A stretch of DNA of 64,000 nucleotides from Trochalopteron elliotii (lineage: Eukaryota; Chordata; Aves; Passeriformes; Leiothrichidae), in NCBI GenBank assembly GCA_024734555.1, contig JANPWX010000340.1:1024665-1088664 (forward strand). Direction: 5' to 3'. Below, piece by piece: positions 50,301 to 62,952 of this stretch. The position numbers were made by a program, and so were the translations under genes. The first letter of the stretch is position 1, and every line of letters begins with the position of its first letter. The notes under the pieces were generated by a model. It was given only the letters and a program-made list of their open reading frames with translations, ran no database searches and was not told the DNA's origin.

Positions 50301-53300
50301 TGGGATGATGAGAAAGCAGTAGCTTCAAAAGCTTGGTTTTGAGGAAAAAAACCATCAGCAGTATTAACTCCACACCAGCAGAGGGAAACACAGCCTCAAG
50401 AAAACTAACTCACTCTCCTGGGAAATGTTTTTCACCCACCACACCCACTGAAATGGGCTGATTTAGCCAAGGATAAATCAGATCTGCTGTGATGCAGGAG
50501 GATATGCCATCTTGTTTCCTGTATTTACTATGTACACAAACAGAAATAAGTGAAAGAGATCTCTGCTTTAAGATGTATCTGTTAATATGTAATTCAGACA
50601 TCTTAGGCTTGATTTTTTTCCATGTTTTGTTTCCTACTCTCCTCTAAGTTAATGGGTCCAAAGCGCACTTGGCAAAATAAGATCCAAGTCCAGCACAGTT
50701 ATAAGTGACTTAAAGATGTTGGAATTCACCTCCTTCACCTTGGAAGATGTAATTCAAAGACCAGTCATTGGTAGGTGCCTGTGACAAAACTACCTCTGGA
50801 AACAGACACGATTGGCAGCTCTTCTGACACGCCAGTGAGAAAAACAAACCCTGCTGGCCCACACACATCCTCTCCATGCAAAAAACAACTGCAGGGCTAG
50901 GATAGGTTTTATCAGTTCAGTGACAGTGGAGCATTGCTGCCCTGAGGAGGTGTATCCAAAACTCTAGGAGGGTCTCCAAAACCAATGGGGAAGATAGGAA
51001 CTGTAGGAAAAGCTTCCAAAAGTAGGATTGCATATGAGCATGAATTTCACCTCTCTGAGAGTGCTTCACCATTCTGGGCTCACAACAGCTGCTTCCAAAT
51101 CCCTCTGAACCAGCTTGCTTCTCATCCTCACTGTTCCAGCTCCTAAGGGTTACATCTGTTAAAGGACACTTCCAAAAACACATAATTAAAAGATGCTGAA
51201 CTCCTCCAGGCAACCCAAGCAACGCATTATGACCTGCTTGCCAACTCTATACAAACAATGCACCACAGTGTGTTCTGCTCCAAGGGACACTGAATGCAGT
51301 GACATTAAACACCAATCATGTGGGCTAAAGGAAAGAGACGGAAATTTAATCAAAAGTTGATGGCTATGACTAGTAATTTTGCAAGACTTGGATGCCTTAA
51401 AACCATGTTCGAAAATGGGTCTGCACAGTGTCCCTAATGCTAAATTCCTGTGGCTGCATCCTTGCTTTTGTTGCTGGCATCTTCAGCTGCACAGAGCTCA
51501 CTGGAGGCTCCCTTTGTGGCAAAGAAAACTGCACCTAAGCCTGGGCAGGTGGGTCCCTGCTACCTTCCTGTCAGTGCACAGTTGCTCAAGAACAAACATT
51601 TCTACCTACAAATGTGGTGTGACTCTGGCAGCAATTCCCTACAGGAAGGTGAAAAACAGGATGCATGCAAAGAATGGTGGCCAGCCAATGGACAGAATCT
51701 GGGTCGTTTTTCATCTCTTTCCATACAATGGATTCTACAGCATAATGGACAGCTGTCACTGCACCACAGATGAGTTACAACTCACAGCTACTGACACGCT
51801 CTTTTCCTGTGTCCTGCACCATCATCTTTGTAATCTGCTTTGGCCATTTGCCTTCCAGAGTAGGCTCATCTTTGGTGCAGTCTACAGTAGCACATGCTCA
51901 ATGCCAGCTTCATCTCAGTGAGTAACTAAACTTCCAAGGAAACACAGGTAACTCAGATGGTGTAAAAACCACCAGGGGCTCTACACCAGTGATGCAAACC
52001 TACCTTGCACAAATGGACATTAAATACAGCCCATGATACTGAGCAGAAAAATGTAATTCTGTGCCCCAACCCCATCCTTTCAGGCAAGGTAACAGATACA
52101 CAGATATCTTAAGAACAATGGCCAGTCTCAACACCATAATTTGGTTGCAGGAGAGAAATCTGCAACAGTTAAAAACTGTCCACCTTGGAAATTAAAGCAA
52201 AAATTTCAATCACAATTGATTGATTAAAGCAAAAATTTCACCAAATCACAATACAAAAGTGTATCTCAGTCGAGTAATGGGAGGAACAGGAATAGAGTTT
52301 AGACAGGAAAGCATCATTAGGAACCCTTCTTATCCTTTTTCTTCTACACTGGTCACCTGCATCTAACCAAGGCTGTACTCCTTTAACACTTCCCACCCGA
52401 ACTCCATGTGACAACTGATGATATCAGACCAGCAGTGTTGTAACAAAGTTACACACACAACCCGAACTAAATCTGGAAATCTCTTTCATTCCTTCCCTCT
52501 ACTGGGCCTCCTCTCCTATTTCAGGGGTTGCTTGCTCCAGAGTGAAGCCTCATAACTGGGCTGTAATTCTTCATTTCCACTCACTGCTCACAAATTCAGC
52601 TGTTTTCAAAACACATGAGCTGTTACTAAGTCTGGGCTAAGACAAGAGATCCCCAATCCAAGCCACAAAAGTATTCAGGCTGCAGGGAGTACTTAGAATG
52701 ATTTTGAGAGTACTTCTTCCCTCAGTCTTACCTTGCATATAGGACCACAGAAAGCTGCACAGAAGGATGTTACAGGGGATATTAGGCAGATATTCTTCCC
52801 TGTAACACAGCATTGTCCACAACTCTGGAAAGAAGGGACTAGAAAACTGTGGAGATTGTTTTTCTATTTTTCCAAAAGCCCAATCTTCACTCTGCCTTAT
52901 CCCACAGAAATTTGAGTTCTGGTCCATTAGTGACATCACAGCTGTAAGGGATATTGTCCCTTCCTTCCCTGCTTCCTATTTCATACTGTTAGAGACAACT
53001 GTTGTTATTGCTAAGCTGCTGAACATGAATGGTTATCAGGAATGCTGGAGAGCAGCATCCCAATCTTTTCCCTTGGAAGAACATCACTATTTCCCTATCT
53101 TTTACTCCTGAATCTTGGGGGCTGTAGGGAAGAAGCAGCAGGTTCTTCCCTAAAGACAGCTCTGGCAGCTGCTATATACGCTCTCTAGGAAGAAAAAGAT
53201 GAGCAAAGCTAGAAGGAAGACTTTCGCCTTTAGTAATCTTCAGAAGTGTCATTATAAAAAACCACAAATAATTTAAATTAAAATGATGAGAAAAATACAG

Positions 53301-56104
53301 AGGTGTACTCCATCTCTGACAGAAACTCTACCTAATGCATTTAACATGATTTTGGAGCCAAATATTACTTACTCAATTCTCCCTTCCACCAACTGGGATA
53401 GCAGATCCAAAGCAGATCAGGGCAAACATTGAGGAGACCAAGGGGATTGCCCGGATCTCAGCACCAGGCACGTGCAAAGCACACAAGAGCACAGCAGCAG
53501 TGACCCAGTGATCGCCGATCTCTCCGACTGGCCCATGCCTCGGCTCAAGTGCCCAAGCCAGGAAGCAGAGTAGGGGTGAGCTTATCAGCCTGTACTTAGC
53601 AGACTGCCCTGGGCACCACCAGCTAAACTAAAAGGGGGTCAGTGCAGGGGAAAGAAGGACACAGGGGCAGCCTCTCTCCCAAGGATTCCACTTTTAAAGC
53701 TTTTGAGGTGACCTGGTCGTTGCAATGCACGCTCTCCCTTCTCAACATCACCATGGCAGCAGGGCAGCCTCCAAAGCACCATGTCTGGAAAAATACTGAA
53801 GTGATGACAACATGGGATGAGAGGGTCACAGATATATGACGCAATGTCTGATTTCAAACCTAGACTTTGCAGACCACCTGGAGGTAAATGCACAATGATA
53901 AACCAAGTTGTCTAGACAGGGAAAGAGTGCACTGGAGAAGCAACCAAGGTGATAAGGCAAAATATATGGAAAATGAGCCAGAAAAATAAAAGAAGACAGT
54001 GGTCAAGACACAGCTGTCTGTTTACATCATGCACAACTGGGAATGCAGGCCAGATGAGTTACAGAGGTTTTCCACATCTAATGCTAAACAAAATTACCAC
54101 CTCTCTCCAAGTCTGGCCTCAATACAAATATACCCCACCCCAAGATCTCATCACACTAAGCAAAGCAGAGTTTTATGAGTACTCTGTTTCTGTAGCTGGC
54201 ACAACAGCACAATTCCAGTTAATAGGAAATGCAGACGTGCAAAAGGAACTGTTTATACCCTGATCATCACAGCACAGGTCAGTATTATCACTACAGAACT
54301 ATTATTACTCTGTTTTCACTACACTACAAATAATGTCAAAATATTGTACCATGAATATCCAATTACTATTTAATTGTTGATAACCCAGTATTTAAATTCA
54401 AAGGAAGATAAGAAAAGACAAAGGAAAGCAAAATTTTACATGACACCAGCAGATTCTTAACCATAGCTCTTGAATTTGAGCTTTTAAGTGAGGTACATGA
54501 AGAGATGGATTGCAGGACCAATCCTTCTCAACAAAGATAGATAAATGAGAGCAAAAGCCAGGAACTGTCTCCTTAGTATTGCAATTTGCTAACTCTCACT
54601 CACTACTAAGACATTACACAGTGATAAACTCTGAGTTTCTATTTTTACTTCTAACACTTTTAGGGCTGTGAAATACCAAAAAGAAATGTGTAGTAGCAAA
54701 GCATTTCTCACTCTGAAAAAAGGAAAGCACACTTTAATACAAAGAATGGTTATCTGTGATAAACACTGAGTAAGAAATATTCTTAGGCTACCATATGTGC
54801 ATGTGTGCTTGGGACAAGGACAAGAACATGTGGGGCCAGTTAAGAGCAGAAAAAAGACCAGGGGAAAAAAAAGAAAAAAAAAGAGGCTATGAAGGCAGGA
54901 GGAGCAAACTTGAGGCAGCAGAACACAGAACACTGAACACCCACAAAAAAATAAGAGAACTGAAATACTGACAGGGCCTGGAAGCAGCTTAGTAAGATGA
55001 GATATATGAAACTAAGAAGGAATTTAGAAAGTTCTCAGCTATTCTACTTTTTAAACATGAAATACTAAGGCAGAAAAGCACTTAAAGAAGCATCAGCATA
55101 TGCAACAGCACACAAACAAGCACTGAACCACAAGAGATGAAATGGCCACTGTTGTGGGGGCCATGCTATGGGGGAGCAGCCATTCCACCTGCTCACAGAG
55201 GTGCCAGAGGAACGGTGTGACACACAGATTTGCAAAAAATACAACCATAAACTGCAGCTACTGGAGCAAAGGCATAGCTGCAAACAGGCTACCAGCCACA
55301 TTCCTAGGTTACATTCACATGTAAATTATTAGAACAAGCACATAGAAATCAGGCATTAAAATTTACATGAAATGAATATCCATGAAACAAACAGGAAGAC
55401 TGTCAAGGATAAGAGGTGTTTACTGACAGTGCGCCAACTCAGCATCTTGCTTCCATTTTTTGCTTCACTTCTGTAAATTTTGTACAAATTTCAAGTAGGC
55501 ACATTATGGAAATGCCATCAGTATAAGTCTAATTCTTTAGAGTGCTTCAATGACAACAAATCAACAGAGCCATGTGCAAGATCTATAATCCATGGTTTTA
55601 AAGATTAGCTGTTTTCAGAAACAATAGTATGAATGTACATGCCCATGTCTGTAACACACCCTGCCATAATGGCTTCAAAAATCCAAAGGCACATTATCTC
55701 TGGTAGGTTAATCAAGTTGCTTCCCTTTTTCTCTAGCAGTCACCAAAGTGACCATGAAGTTTAACATGATCTGTATGGTGACTTCACTTTTAAAACTCAG
55801 GAGACTTGTATCCTCCGTGAGTTAGGTGAACTCGTAACATGACTGACAAAGCCAAAGGCCTAATGCTGAAGTTTCTAAGACATTTGGGAAGATTATTCAT
55901 GTCAATGTTCAAAGCATTTAGAACTCTTAGGAATGAAATTCCTGGAGGGAACAAGAAGGTTAATAAAATGAAGAATATCCAATAGGTTATACTCTGCTGG
56001 CTTAGCTGCAGCTTTGATACAATATCAACAGATTTCTGAAGCTAACCAGCCCTTGAACAAAGGGGAGACGGTGCAAAAGGTACCAAAAAGAATTCCACAC
56101 TCTC
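50301..56104. other. Gene-free stretch
   Basis: No supported gene. It contains the possible WAP relic at 51444-51720, a short duplication near 52190-52245 (ttaaagcaaaaatttca occurs twice), and a CpG-bearing interval at about 53450-53560 with open frames on both strands that I could not assign. Confidence 0.4.
51444..51720 (+). pseudogene. Possible decayed WAP-domain (WFDC/SLPI-like) relic
   Basis: One plus-strand frame reads a leucine/alanine-rich, signal-like stretch (SLLLLLASSAAQ), then APKPGQVGPC and later CDSGSNSLQEGEKQDACKEW. KPG..C and C-D-S...GEK..C are the spacing of a WAP four-disulfide core, but only three of eight cysteines remain, no ATG starts the frame, and a stop lies just upstream. 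Resemblance by eye only; could be chance. Confidence 0.22.
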
Positions 56105-56625
56105 ATGAATTACAATTCAACTCTTTTATTCAATTCTCCAAGTTAGCAGGACATGCATCATGACTGTTAATGCTACGTGTGGACATCACTCCATTGCACA
56201 TCTCTGCTGAGCCATCCTTTCTTCCCTTCATGGTGAAGGAGGTATTATCAAAAGGCTAAGTGTTCCCATGAGAAGCAAGAGAAGACCTCCTGCTGCTGCA
56301 GAAAAACCTAAAGAAATAAATCATTGAAGAAGTTAGTCTTTGCTTCAAAACATGAACATCAGAAATGCAAGCAGACATCATAAAAAAAATCTCTGTATCC
56401 AGCACCTATCTGGCTTCCCTGACAGCTGCATCACAGACACACCAAGGATTAACCCATGGGTACCAAACTCCTCTTCTGACCTTGGAAAAGGCCTTTCCAG
56501 GTCAAGGAGTGAGATGCAGTGAAGGTTGTGTTCTGAAGATAAAATCTAGTTCCTGTTACCTTTCCACTGGGTAGAGTTCAATCTCTGCACCTGGTGATCC
56601 AGCATCTTTCACACGCATTAGATTC
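56105..56625 (-). ncRNA. Candidate last two exons of an unrecognised minus-strand transcript (possible 41-residue membrane peptide)
   Basis: Exon at 56560-56625 has acceptor tttccacag and donor gtaaca. The next exon starts at 56307 after atttatttctttag and runs to AATAAA at 56125-56130. Spliced, an ATG at 56605-56603 opens a 41-codon frame ending with TGA at 56228-56230: 15 polar residues, then GFSAAAGGLLLLLMGTLSLL, a clear membrane-spanning stretch. A second frame, open from the first exon border, ends at 56256-56258. Which frame is used, if any, is unknown. I do not recognise the gene. A non-coding RNA or a 3' UTR of a gene to the right are equally possible. Confidence 0.35.
56125..56130 (-). 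promoter_or_regulatory. Candidate poly(A) signal of the minus-strand transcript
   Basis: AATAAA on the minus strand about 98 bases after the stop of the candidate 41-codon frame. It fits as the 3' end of the exon starting at 56307. Confidence 0.4.
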
Positions 56626-57226
56626 CTGTGGAAATATTTCATGTGGGGGAAAAACTGTGTAAAAGTTTAGCAAAGTCAAACTGCAGACTTTTCCTGCCTA
56701 GTTCTCCCAATGACAAAACTTCAGTATCTGCCATCCAGTAAACAGCCATTTCCATTTGGGCACAGACAAGCATTCCTACAACACATTACAACTGCACTAC
56801 CCCTCCCATACAATGTTGTAAAGGTCAGTCGGCAGGGTAACCGTAACGTTCATGTTGTTTCTGTTGCCTTGTGTTTGTTAGATGCATGGAGAAAATACAC
56901 AAGCACACCAAGTTTCCTCCTAAAATTCACAAAATGCAAGTCCCAGGCTTAATGCACAATACCACAACACCACTTCCAGAAAGAATCCAGAGAATAAAGA
57001 CTACCAGGCAGTGTTTTGCACAGTAGCAGTGAGGAGGAGAAACTGCAAACAGCCTCTTGGACAAACCACACTCCTTGTAAATGAAATATTTACAGATACA
57101 AAATATGTGCAGCTACACAGTCAGTGTGACATTCCCTTTCCTCACCAAGGTATAACTGAAACACTGGACATTCACAAATGTGATAAATTTATTTATTACT
57201 TAATTTTCTATATTACAACAGTGAAT
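56626..57226. other. Intron-like stretch of the candidate minus-strand transcript
   Basis: No exon or repeat recognised. It lies between the candidate exon at 56560-56625 and a CR1 fragment. Confidence 0.3.
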
Positions 57227-57450
57227 GAGGTTCATGTTGGACATGAGGAGGAATTTGTTCACAGAAGGGCTGTCAAGCATTGGAACCAGGGAGGTGGTGG
57301 AGTCACCATCCCTGGAGGTGTTTAAGAAAAGACTGGATGTGGCACTTAGTGCCATTGTCTACCTGACAAGATGGTGTTAGTTCAGAGGCTGGGACTTGAT
57401 GGTCTCAGAGGTCTGTTCCAACCTAACTGATACTGTGATTCTGTGAAATT
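57227..57450 (+). mobile_element. CR1 LINE 3' end
   Basis: Plus-oriented CR1 tail ending in its natural terminus: gacatgaggaggaatttgtt, gtggtggagtcaccatccct, ggcacttagtgccattgtct, gtctgttccaacctaactga, then the terminal gattctgtga repeat. The best-preserved 3' end in the window. Confidence 0.92.
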
Positions 57451-59914
57451 AGTTTCTCGCCATTAGAACACTTTATTGAAAAAAATTCCAACGACCTCTA
57501 ATAAAACATTTCTTTTTCATTCCTGTATTAAAAACCTCAATTATATTGTAATTTGTCTAAGACGAAAATGATTTCTCTCTTAGCTGTTCTGCTTTCTACA
57601 GAAATGGATAACAGTATTATATATTTAACTGCCCAAACAAACTTCCCTCCTTCCAAATAAGCAAAAAAAATCTATTACCCTAAGACAGAATACTGTACAT
57701 AGCTGCATACAGCAACCTGCCCCCAAATAAAAAAGCAGACACACTGAAATTCACATAAATCTTTTATAAGCCCTTCATGCAGAGACTTGGCAGAGCTTAA
57801 TACACAACCATATTATAATGCAGACTCTGTACATTCTAGTAACACTAGTACTGTTTCTAAAGGGAACAAAGAAGGGATGCAGAAATACCTTGAAAATGCC
57901 TTGCATGGGTGCAATGTGAATGTTAACTTTTTTATCAGCTTAATCCATCACCTACTATTCGGTCAGCATGAGGAACCTATCCATTCCCTCCTTTCACAAA
58001 TATCACCCCTTGCCTGCCTGTGGAAGTCTATGACAAGAATGGAAAATAATCTGTCTTCTTCAAATCTCTACTGCTTCAAAGCTGCAGAAAACAAGATGCT
58101 TTGGTATGTCACATCTAAAAGAAAAAAACCCCAAAAGTCTTTTGTACTGACAGCCACACAGAGAACCGCAGAGAATCTGAAAGTGTTCTAAATGCCTTCC
58201 TGTTTATAACAAAAACAAAAAATTATTTCCTGACCAGCTGACTAAGTCACCTTGCTCTCTGCTCATCAAAAAAAGCTCACATACATTTATATGCCTCCAT
58301 CTCCTACTACACAGAGAAGCAGCAATTACAAGCTGGGGCAAACAAGCCCATGTCCAGGGCCAGAGGAACACCTTTCTTCCCAAATGTTACTGTCACACAG
58401 AACTCACTGCAGTAACACCTTTAATCCATGTGACCACCCATTCAAGTAGGCAGGTGCTACAGTTAGTTTGTGTATCAATGGAACTTTCAGCTCTTCTCCC
58501 TAAGATCTAGATCCCAAAGGCCAGTATGCCTAACATATATTATGTATGGAAAGTCTGGTGAGATTCCTCCTTAGAGCAACAGCTGGGAATGCTCGAGATC
58601 AGCAGATGCTGTTTTCCAGCCTCGTTTTAACCCTGACGACAGACTGGCATAGGCTTCAGACTCCTTTGCCTCTAATATCAGGAATTATTTCTCTTCTTCA
58701 CATCTCCAGCCTGACTGGATTTAAATCCCTTTCTCTATGAGCTTTGTCTCACATAGAGACTTTGCTCATTATTATATTCAACAAGATTCTAATCAATTCT
58801 CTATCCAAAATATTTTCCACTTTGTACATACAATCTTTTTTCACTCTGTAAAAATTCAGTTCCAGGATTTCCAGCCTGTGGTCCACAGAATACTTTCAAA
58901 GGCTGTATGATAACTAAGAAGCTAATGAGAAAAGCAAACCAGTTGTCTATGGCCCTAAGTGGTAACTGATGTGCACTGGAGACTATTAGTTGCCTGGATA
59001 TCAAAATTCAGATCCAGCTTAGTTCCTGTATACAAGTGTTGTTCCTGATTTTAGTGTGACTACCCCAGGCAACAAGAGAAAACAGAATTTAAAATTTATC
59101 AACTAATACTTAGGTGTAAATGAAGTAGAAACATTTATGAAAATACAAAAGCTACTGCTGTATTCTGCGTATTAGTATACATTCTGTCACAATTCCTTTT
59201 TCCCAATCCACTTGGCATGTTTCTCCATATTTCCAGCTGATCCAGATTCAAACTTCTCCTATGTCAAGCAGTTCATCAGTGCTTCTAGTGTTGTTCTCTC
59301 CTCTTTATTTTCTTTTCAGAAGGAGCAGTCATTCTACTAGAGAGTCAGCATTTTAATCTCCAGTAGGAGAATTACTTAGCATGGAGGTTTTGTTATGGTG
59401 CAACATTCTGATGACATCTGCAACAATAAGTATTTATGGAGTCTGCATCAGTGGCCTCCAAAGAGGAGCCCACATTCCCCAGGGAGCTTTGCAAGACAAT
59501 CTGTAAGGCTGCAGGGCGAAAATGTTTTTTTCACCATTAATAAATACAGTAAAGTAAATAAAAAAAAAGTCTTCATTTAATCTCATCCTTTTTTAACTTC
59601 TTGGGTTTACGTAAGTTTTACAATGTATGTAGTACACATATGTAACTTGTAAAAACTATTTATTGGGGTGCATGCTCAAAATGTTTTTTCTGACAGGAAT
59701 GTGCAATCAAAGAAGTTTTAGAGACATTTAGAACTGAAGAGGTGGCTGAAACTACCAACTCTTAACCACTAACTCAGAAACATTATATAATTTGTATTTC
59801 CCACTTCCAAAAAGAATTTTAACTGTTGGTGATTTGAATCTTTCTTTGCTACCTTGAGATTTAGGAAGTCTCCATAAATAACACTGTTCTTTATTATCAC
59901 GGTATTTCTAAGGC

Positions 59915-59952
<38 letters not shown>

Positions 59953-62272
59953 TGCTCTTAAGTAGCAAAAAAAGCAGTTGGGCTCTCAGTCTATGAGGCT
60001 GATCACTGGCTGACAGTAAGAATGTTTTTTACCTTCATAAAATAAAATTCCATAGGATTGCAGAATCTTCCTCATGTATTTCTTGGTTTTTAAACTAGGT
60101 TACAATAAACATTTCACCAATGGCACAAATACGATCAGTCTTCTGTGGAGCAGAGAATAACTAGACTAGATAAATTCCTTTCAGCCTTATTTTCCAGTAC
60201 TCTAAATATGTGGCAATTTTGGCAAAATTTAATTTTTTTTAGACAAGTACTGTGCCTTATAAAGGCAGAGGGGAAACTGGAATGTTGCATCAAAGATGAG
60301 AATTAGGATATCAGGTAACCAAACACCAACTGAGCTAGATCAATGTGTCTCTTGTATTACAGTCTTTCGATGCTCAGAATTCTGTAAATCAGACTCACCA
60401 GTCAAAGGGACAGTTCAGGGACTCTGCCTCTCTTCTCCACTCCCCTTACTCCAGTTAGTATTTTGCAATCCATTTCTCCCAGTACTGGAGGTTTCTCAGG
60501 TCACAGTCATGAGTGTCTTCTGCTGCTGCCACCTACCAGTTTTATTATTCTGTTGCAGCAGAAGGGCATATAGAAGAAGTTCTTGTTCAGCACGGACATA
60601 ATCATCATCCCTTGTCTAAGAAGTCATGGCCTATTCAAGTTCTCCATTTCCCCGTACACTTGGCAAAGCACTGGGCACAATCAAGATCAATAACAAGGCT
60701 TTGAAAGCCATTCCATAAAGAGGAAGGAGCATGATCTGTAAAACCACCTTTCAAGCTACATTAAATATTAAAACATTAACTATTGCAGAATGCAGTAAGT
60801 TTTGGTTAACTCTCCCCACCAAAGATCAATTGCAGACTCTGCAAAGAACTAGTACTGTATTTCTTTCAAGAAAATCTTCACATAATATGTATCTAGAATC
60901 AGGTTAGAGATGCAAAACTGTGTTCCAACATGATTTAATTAATAAATCTGAGGAAAAGAAATTCTTATTTTTAAACATTATTACAAACCCCAAAAAGACA
61001 CCCAACCACATGCCTGAAAGTGTTACACCCGTGTCCTATAGCAGCTGATGCACAAAAATATACACAAATAAAGGAATAGGCCTGCCCAATGCTGAGACGC
61101 AAGAACTGGGTGTGTCTGAAAGGAAAAAGCATTGGAAACATAAGTTTAACAGGTTTGTAAAATTACCTTGCAAGTAAGATTAAAGACACAAATTATACAC
61201 TCAATTATACCAGTGAAATTGGGTATCACTCCACTGACTTCCACAGAGTGATTCCAGGTTTATCTCAGTGTAATTGAGAGCAAAATTTGGCTCTAAAATT
61301 ATTCCCTCCCACCTTAATTTGAAGCTGCAATTTATTTTATTACTGGTAAGTTTGCTTTCTTTCAGGAAAATATAAACTGAGACTATGAAAAATAGACTAT
61401 TTTATGATGGTATAGAGGAGTAATTAATGTACACAGAAAAATAATCTGAAACAAGTGCTAATTCTTTACAGATGTCATGGGAAATATAATACTGGATCAG
61501 GAAATTTGGAAGCCTGTTTGTAGGCTAATATTCTTCAACTTGGAATGATATTCCAATTGTCTGATATTTTACCTGTGAGTAAAATACAAGATTCTCCCCC
61601 GTAAATTAAGTAAAAAAAATATTTAGTACCCAGTACTTTTAGATTGTTTGAGATTAAGGGAGAGAGTTACCAGAGAAGGATAAAATGTACAAGTGCTTTG
61701 ATATAGCAGTAAGGGCAAGATGAAATGCATCACCCCATCCTCCACAAACAGACATCATCAGCTCAACAGTCTTTTTCTGCAGCACACATATTCATCCATC
61801 TGTCCTCCTTACAGGATCCTGCTCTATTGAACTTTAATAGAATTAACGTTCTTAGTACTAGTTTTTCATTCCTATCAACTACTTACTTCTGCAGTTATAT
61901 TTTATGAAAACTTACCAAACGGAAAGCAACGTATCTTTCAAAATATCTAGGCTAAAATAGTACACTTGAAGACAAGCTGTCTAGAACTGATAAAGAGGAA
62001 GTAGAATTAATGTATTACAAAACTATCCCTCATACAGTTGCATGGGGGACTCACTTTTGTCTCACCTGAGTAAAGCAAAGCACAATGAGAGTTTTCTTAA
62101 AAGTCAACAAGTATAAGGAGGGGAACTAGGAAGTAAAGCAGGCTTTTCTCTAAATCCGGTTAAAGAAATCATTCAACAAGTATCACCAAAATGAACTGAT
62201 GGAAAGAAAGGAAGGCAGACAAGTTAGCAAACTTATGAAGGTTAGAGTAAGAGCAGAAAAGTGTCAATTTAC
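57451..62272. other. Gene-free, AT-rich stretch
   Basis: No supported gene. It holds the AT microsatellite at 59915-59948. It may be intronic to the candidate minus-strand transcript. Confidence 0.4.
59915..59948. repeat. (AT)n microsatellite
   Basis: About 34 bases of nearly perfect AT repeat, starting with atac and ending with atacac. Confidence 0.95.
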
Positions 62273-62503
62273 CTGACAACAGGTCGGTTTTGGATGCCAC
62301 CAAACTGCTGCGTTTACCATTTTACCCGCTTGCATTACTGGGGGGAAAAGTTTAGGAAGGAACATTCGGAGGGATTTTTCATAAGTTCTCACTCTTGCCA
62401 TCGGAAAGGGGAGAAGGGGTTTTCTCTGGATTGTTTGACTTTTTTGGCTCCTGAAAAGTTTTGCAAAGAACAGTAACAAAGTGTGAACTGTTAGAACACG
62501 TTT
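62273..62503 (-). other. Candidate internal exon, 231 bases
   Basis: A strong acceptor (ctccctttttttacag) and a donor (gtaaat) bound 231 bases that are open for all 77 codons in one minus-strand frame. The peptide (starts KRVLTVHTLLLFFAK, ends HPKPTCCQ) resembles nothing I know. Joined to the exon at 56625 its frame stops after 15 codons, so it may be untranslated. It could be part of the same transcript. Confidence 0.28.
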
Positions 62504-62834
62504 CTGTAAAAAAAGGGAGAATAAGTCACCCAAAACAGCGCAAGAACAAATCCCACCCGAAATGTGCGCAGATAATTTGTGTCATTGTTTTAAACAAATA
62601 AACAAAACAAAAGCTTTTCAACTCAAATCAAAAACATGAGAGGCCTGGAGACTTCCAACAGCAGATCCACCATCAGAATACTCCAAAAGTCACTCCCATA
62701 CGTTAAGATTTAAAGAAATAAAACAAAGGAAAAGGCAGCAATCTGGTTATAAATCCTGCAGTGTTCAGTTTAAAACAATTCCTAGAACAGTGAAAAAATT
62801 AAAAATTAAAAAAGACAGTAGCAACAGAAGTTAC

Positions 62835-62952
62835 CTGTCCGAGCACCTACTATTCCATAGAGAGAACAGGAGTGGGTCGTGTGTCTCACACCAGCCATAA
62901 AGCTCATAAACCTTCTCAAAAAGAGTGAGCCATGAGAAAGATACTGTACAAT
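62835..62952 (-). other. Candidate exon upstream of the previous one
   Basis: A donor gtaact at 62829-62834 follows an open frame with FEKVYELYGWCETHDPLLF. The upstream border (aaaacag at 62953) is weak. The phase would fit the exon at 56560-56625 in its alternative frame. Not recognised. Confidence 0.2.

Noticed and set aside
51379..51921. A 180-codon plus-strand frame
   Set aside because: About one frame this long is expected by chance in 64 kb; the peptide is tryptophan/histidine/cysteine-rich with no domain.
52637..52939. Minus-strand frame with a good donor (gtaaga) near 52733
   Set aside because: No convincing partner exon or recognisable peptide; one good donor is not enough.
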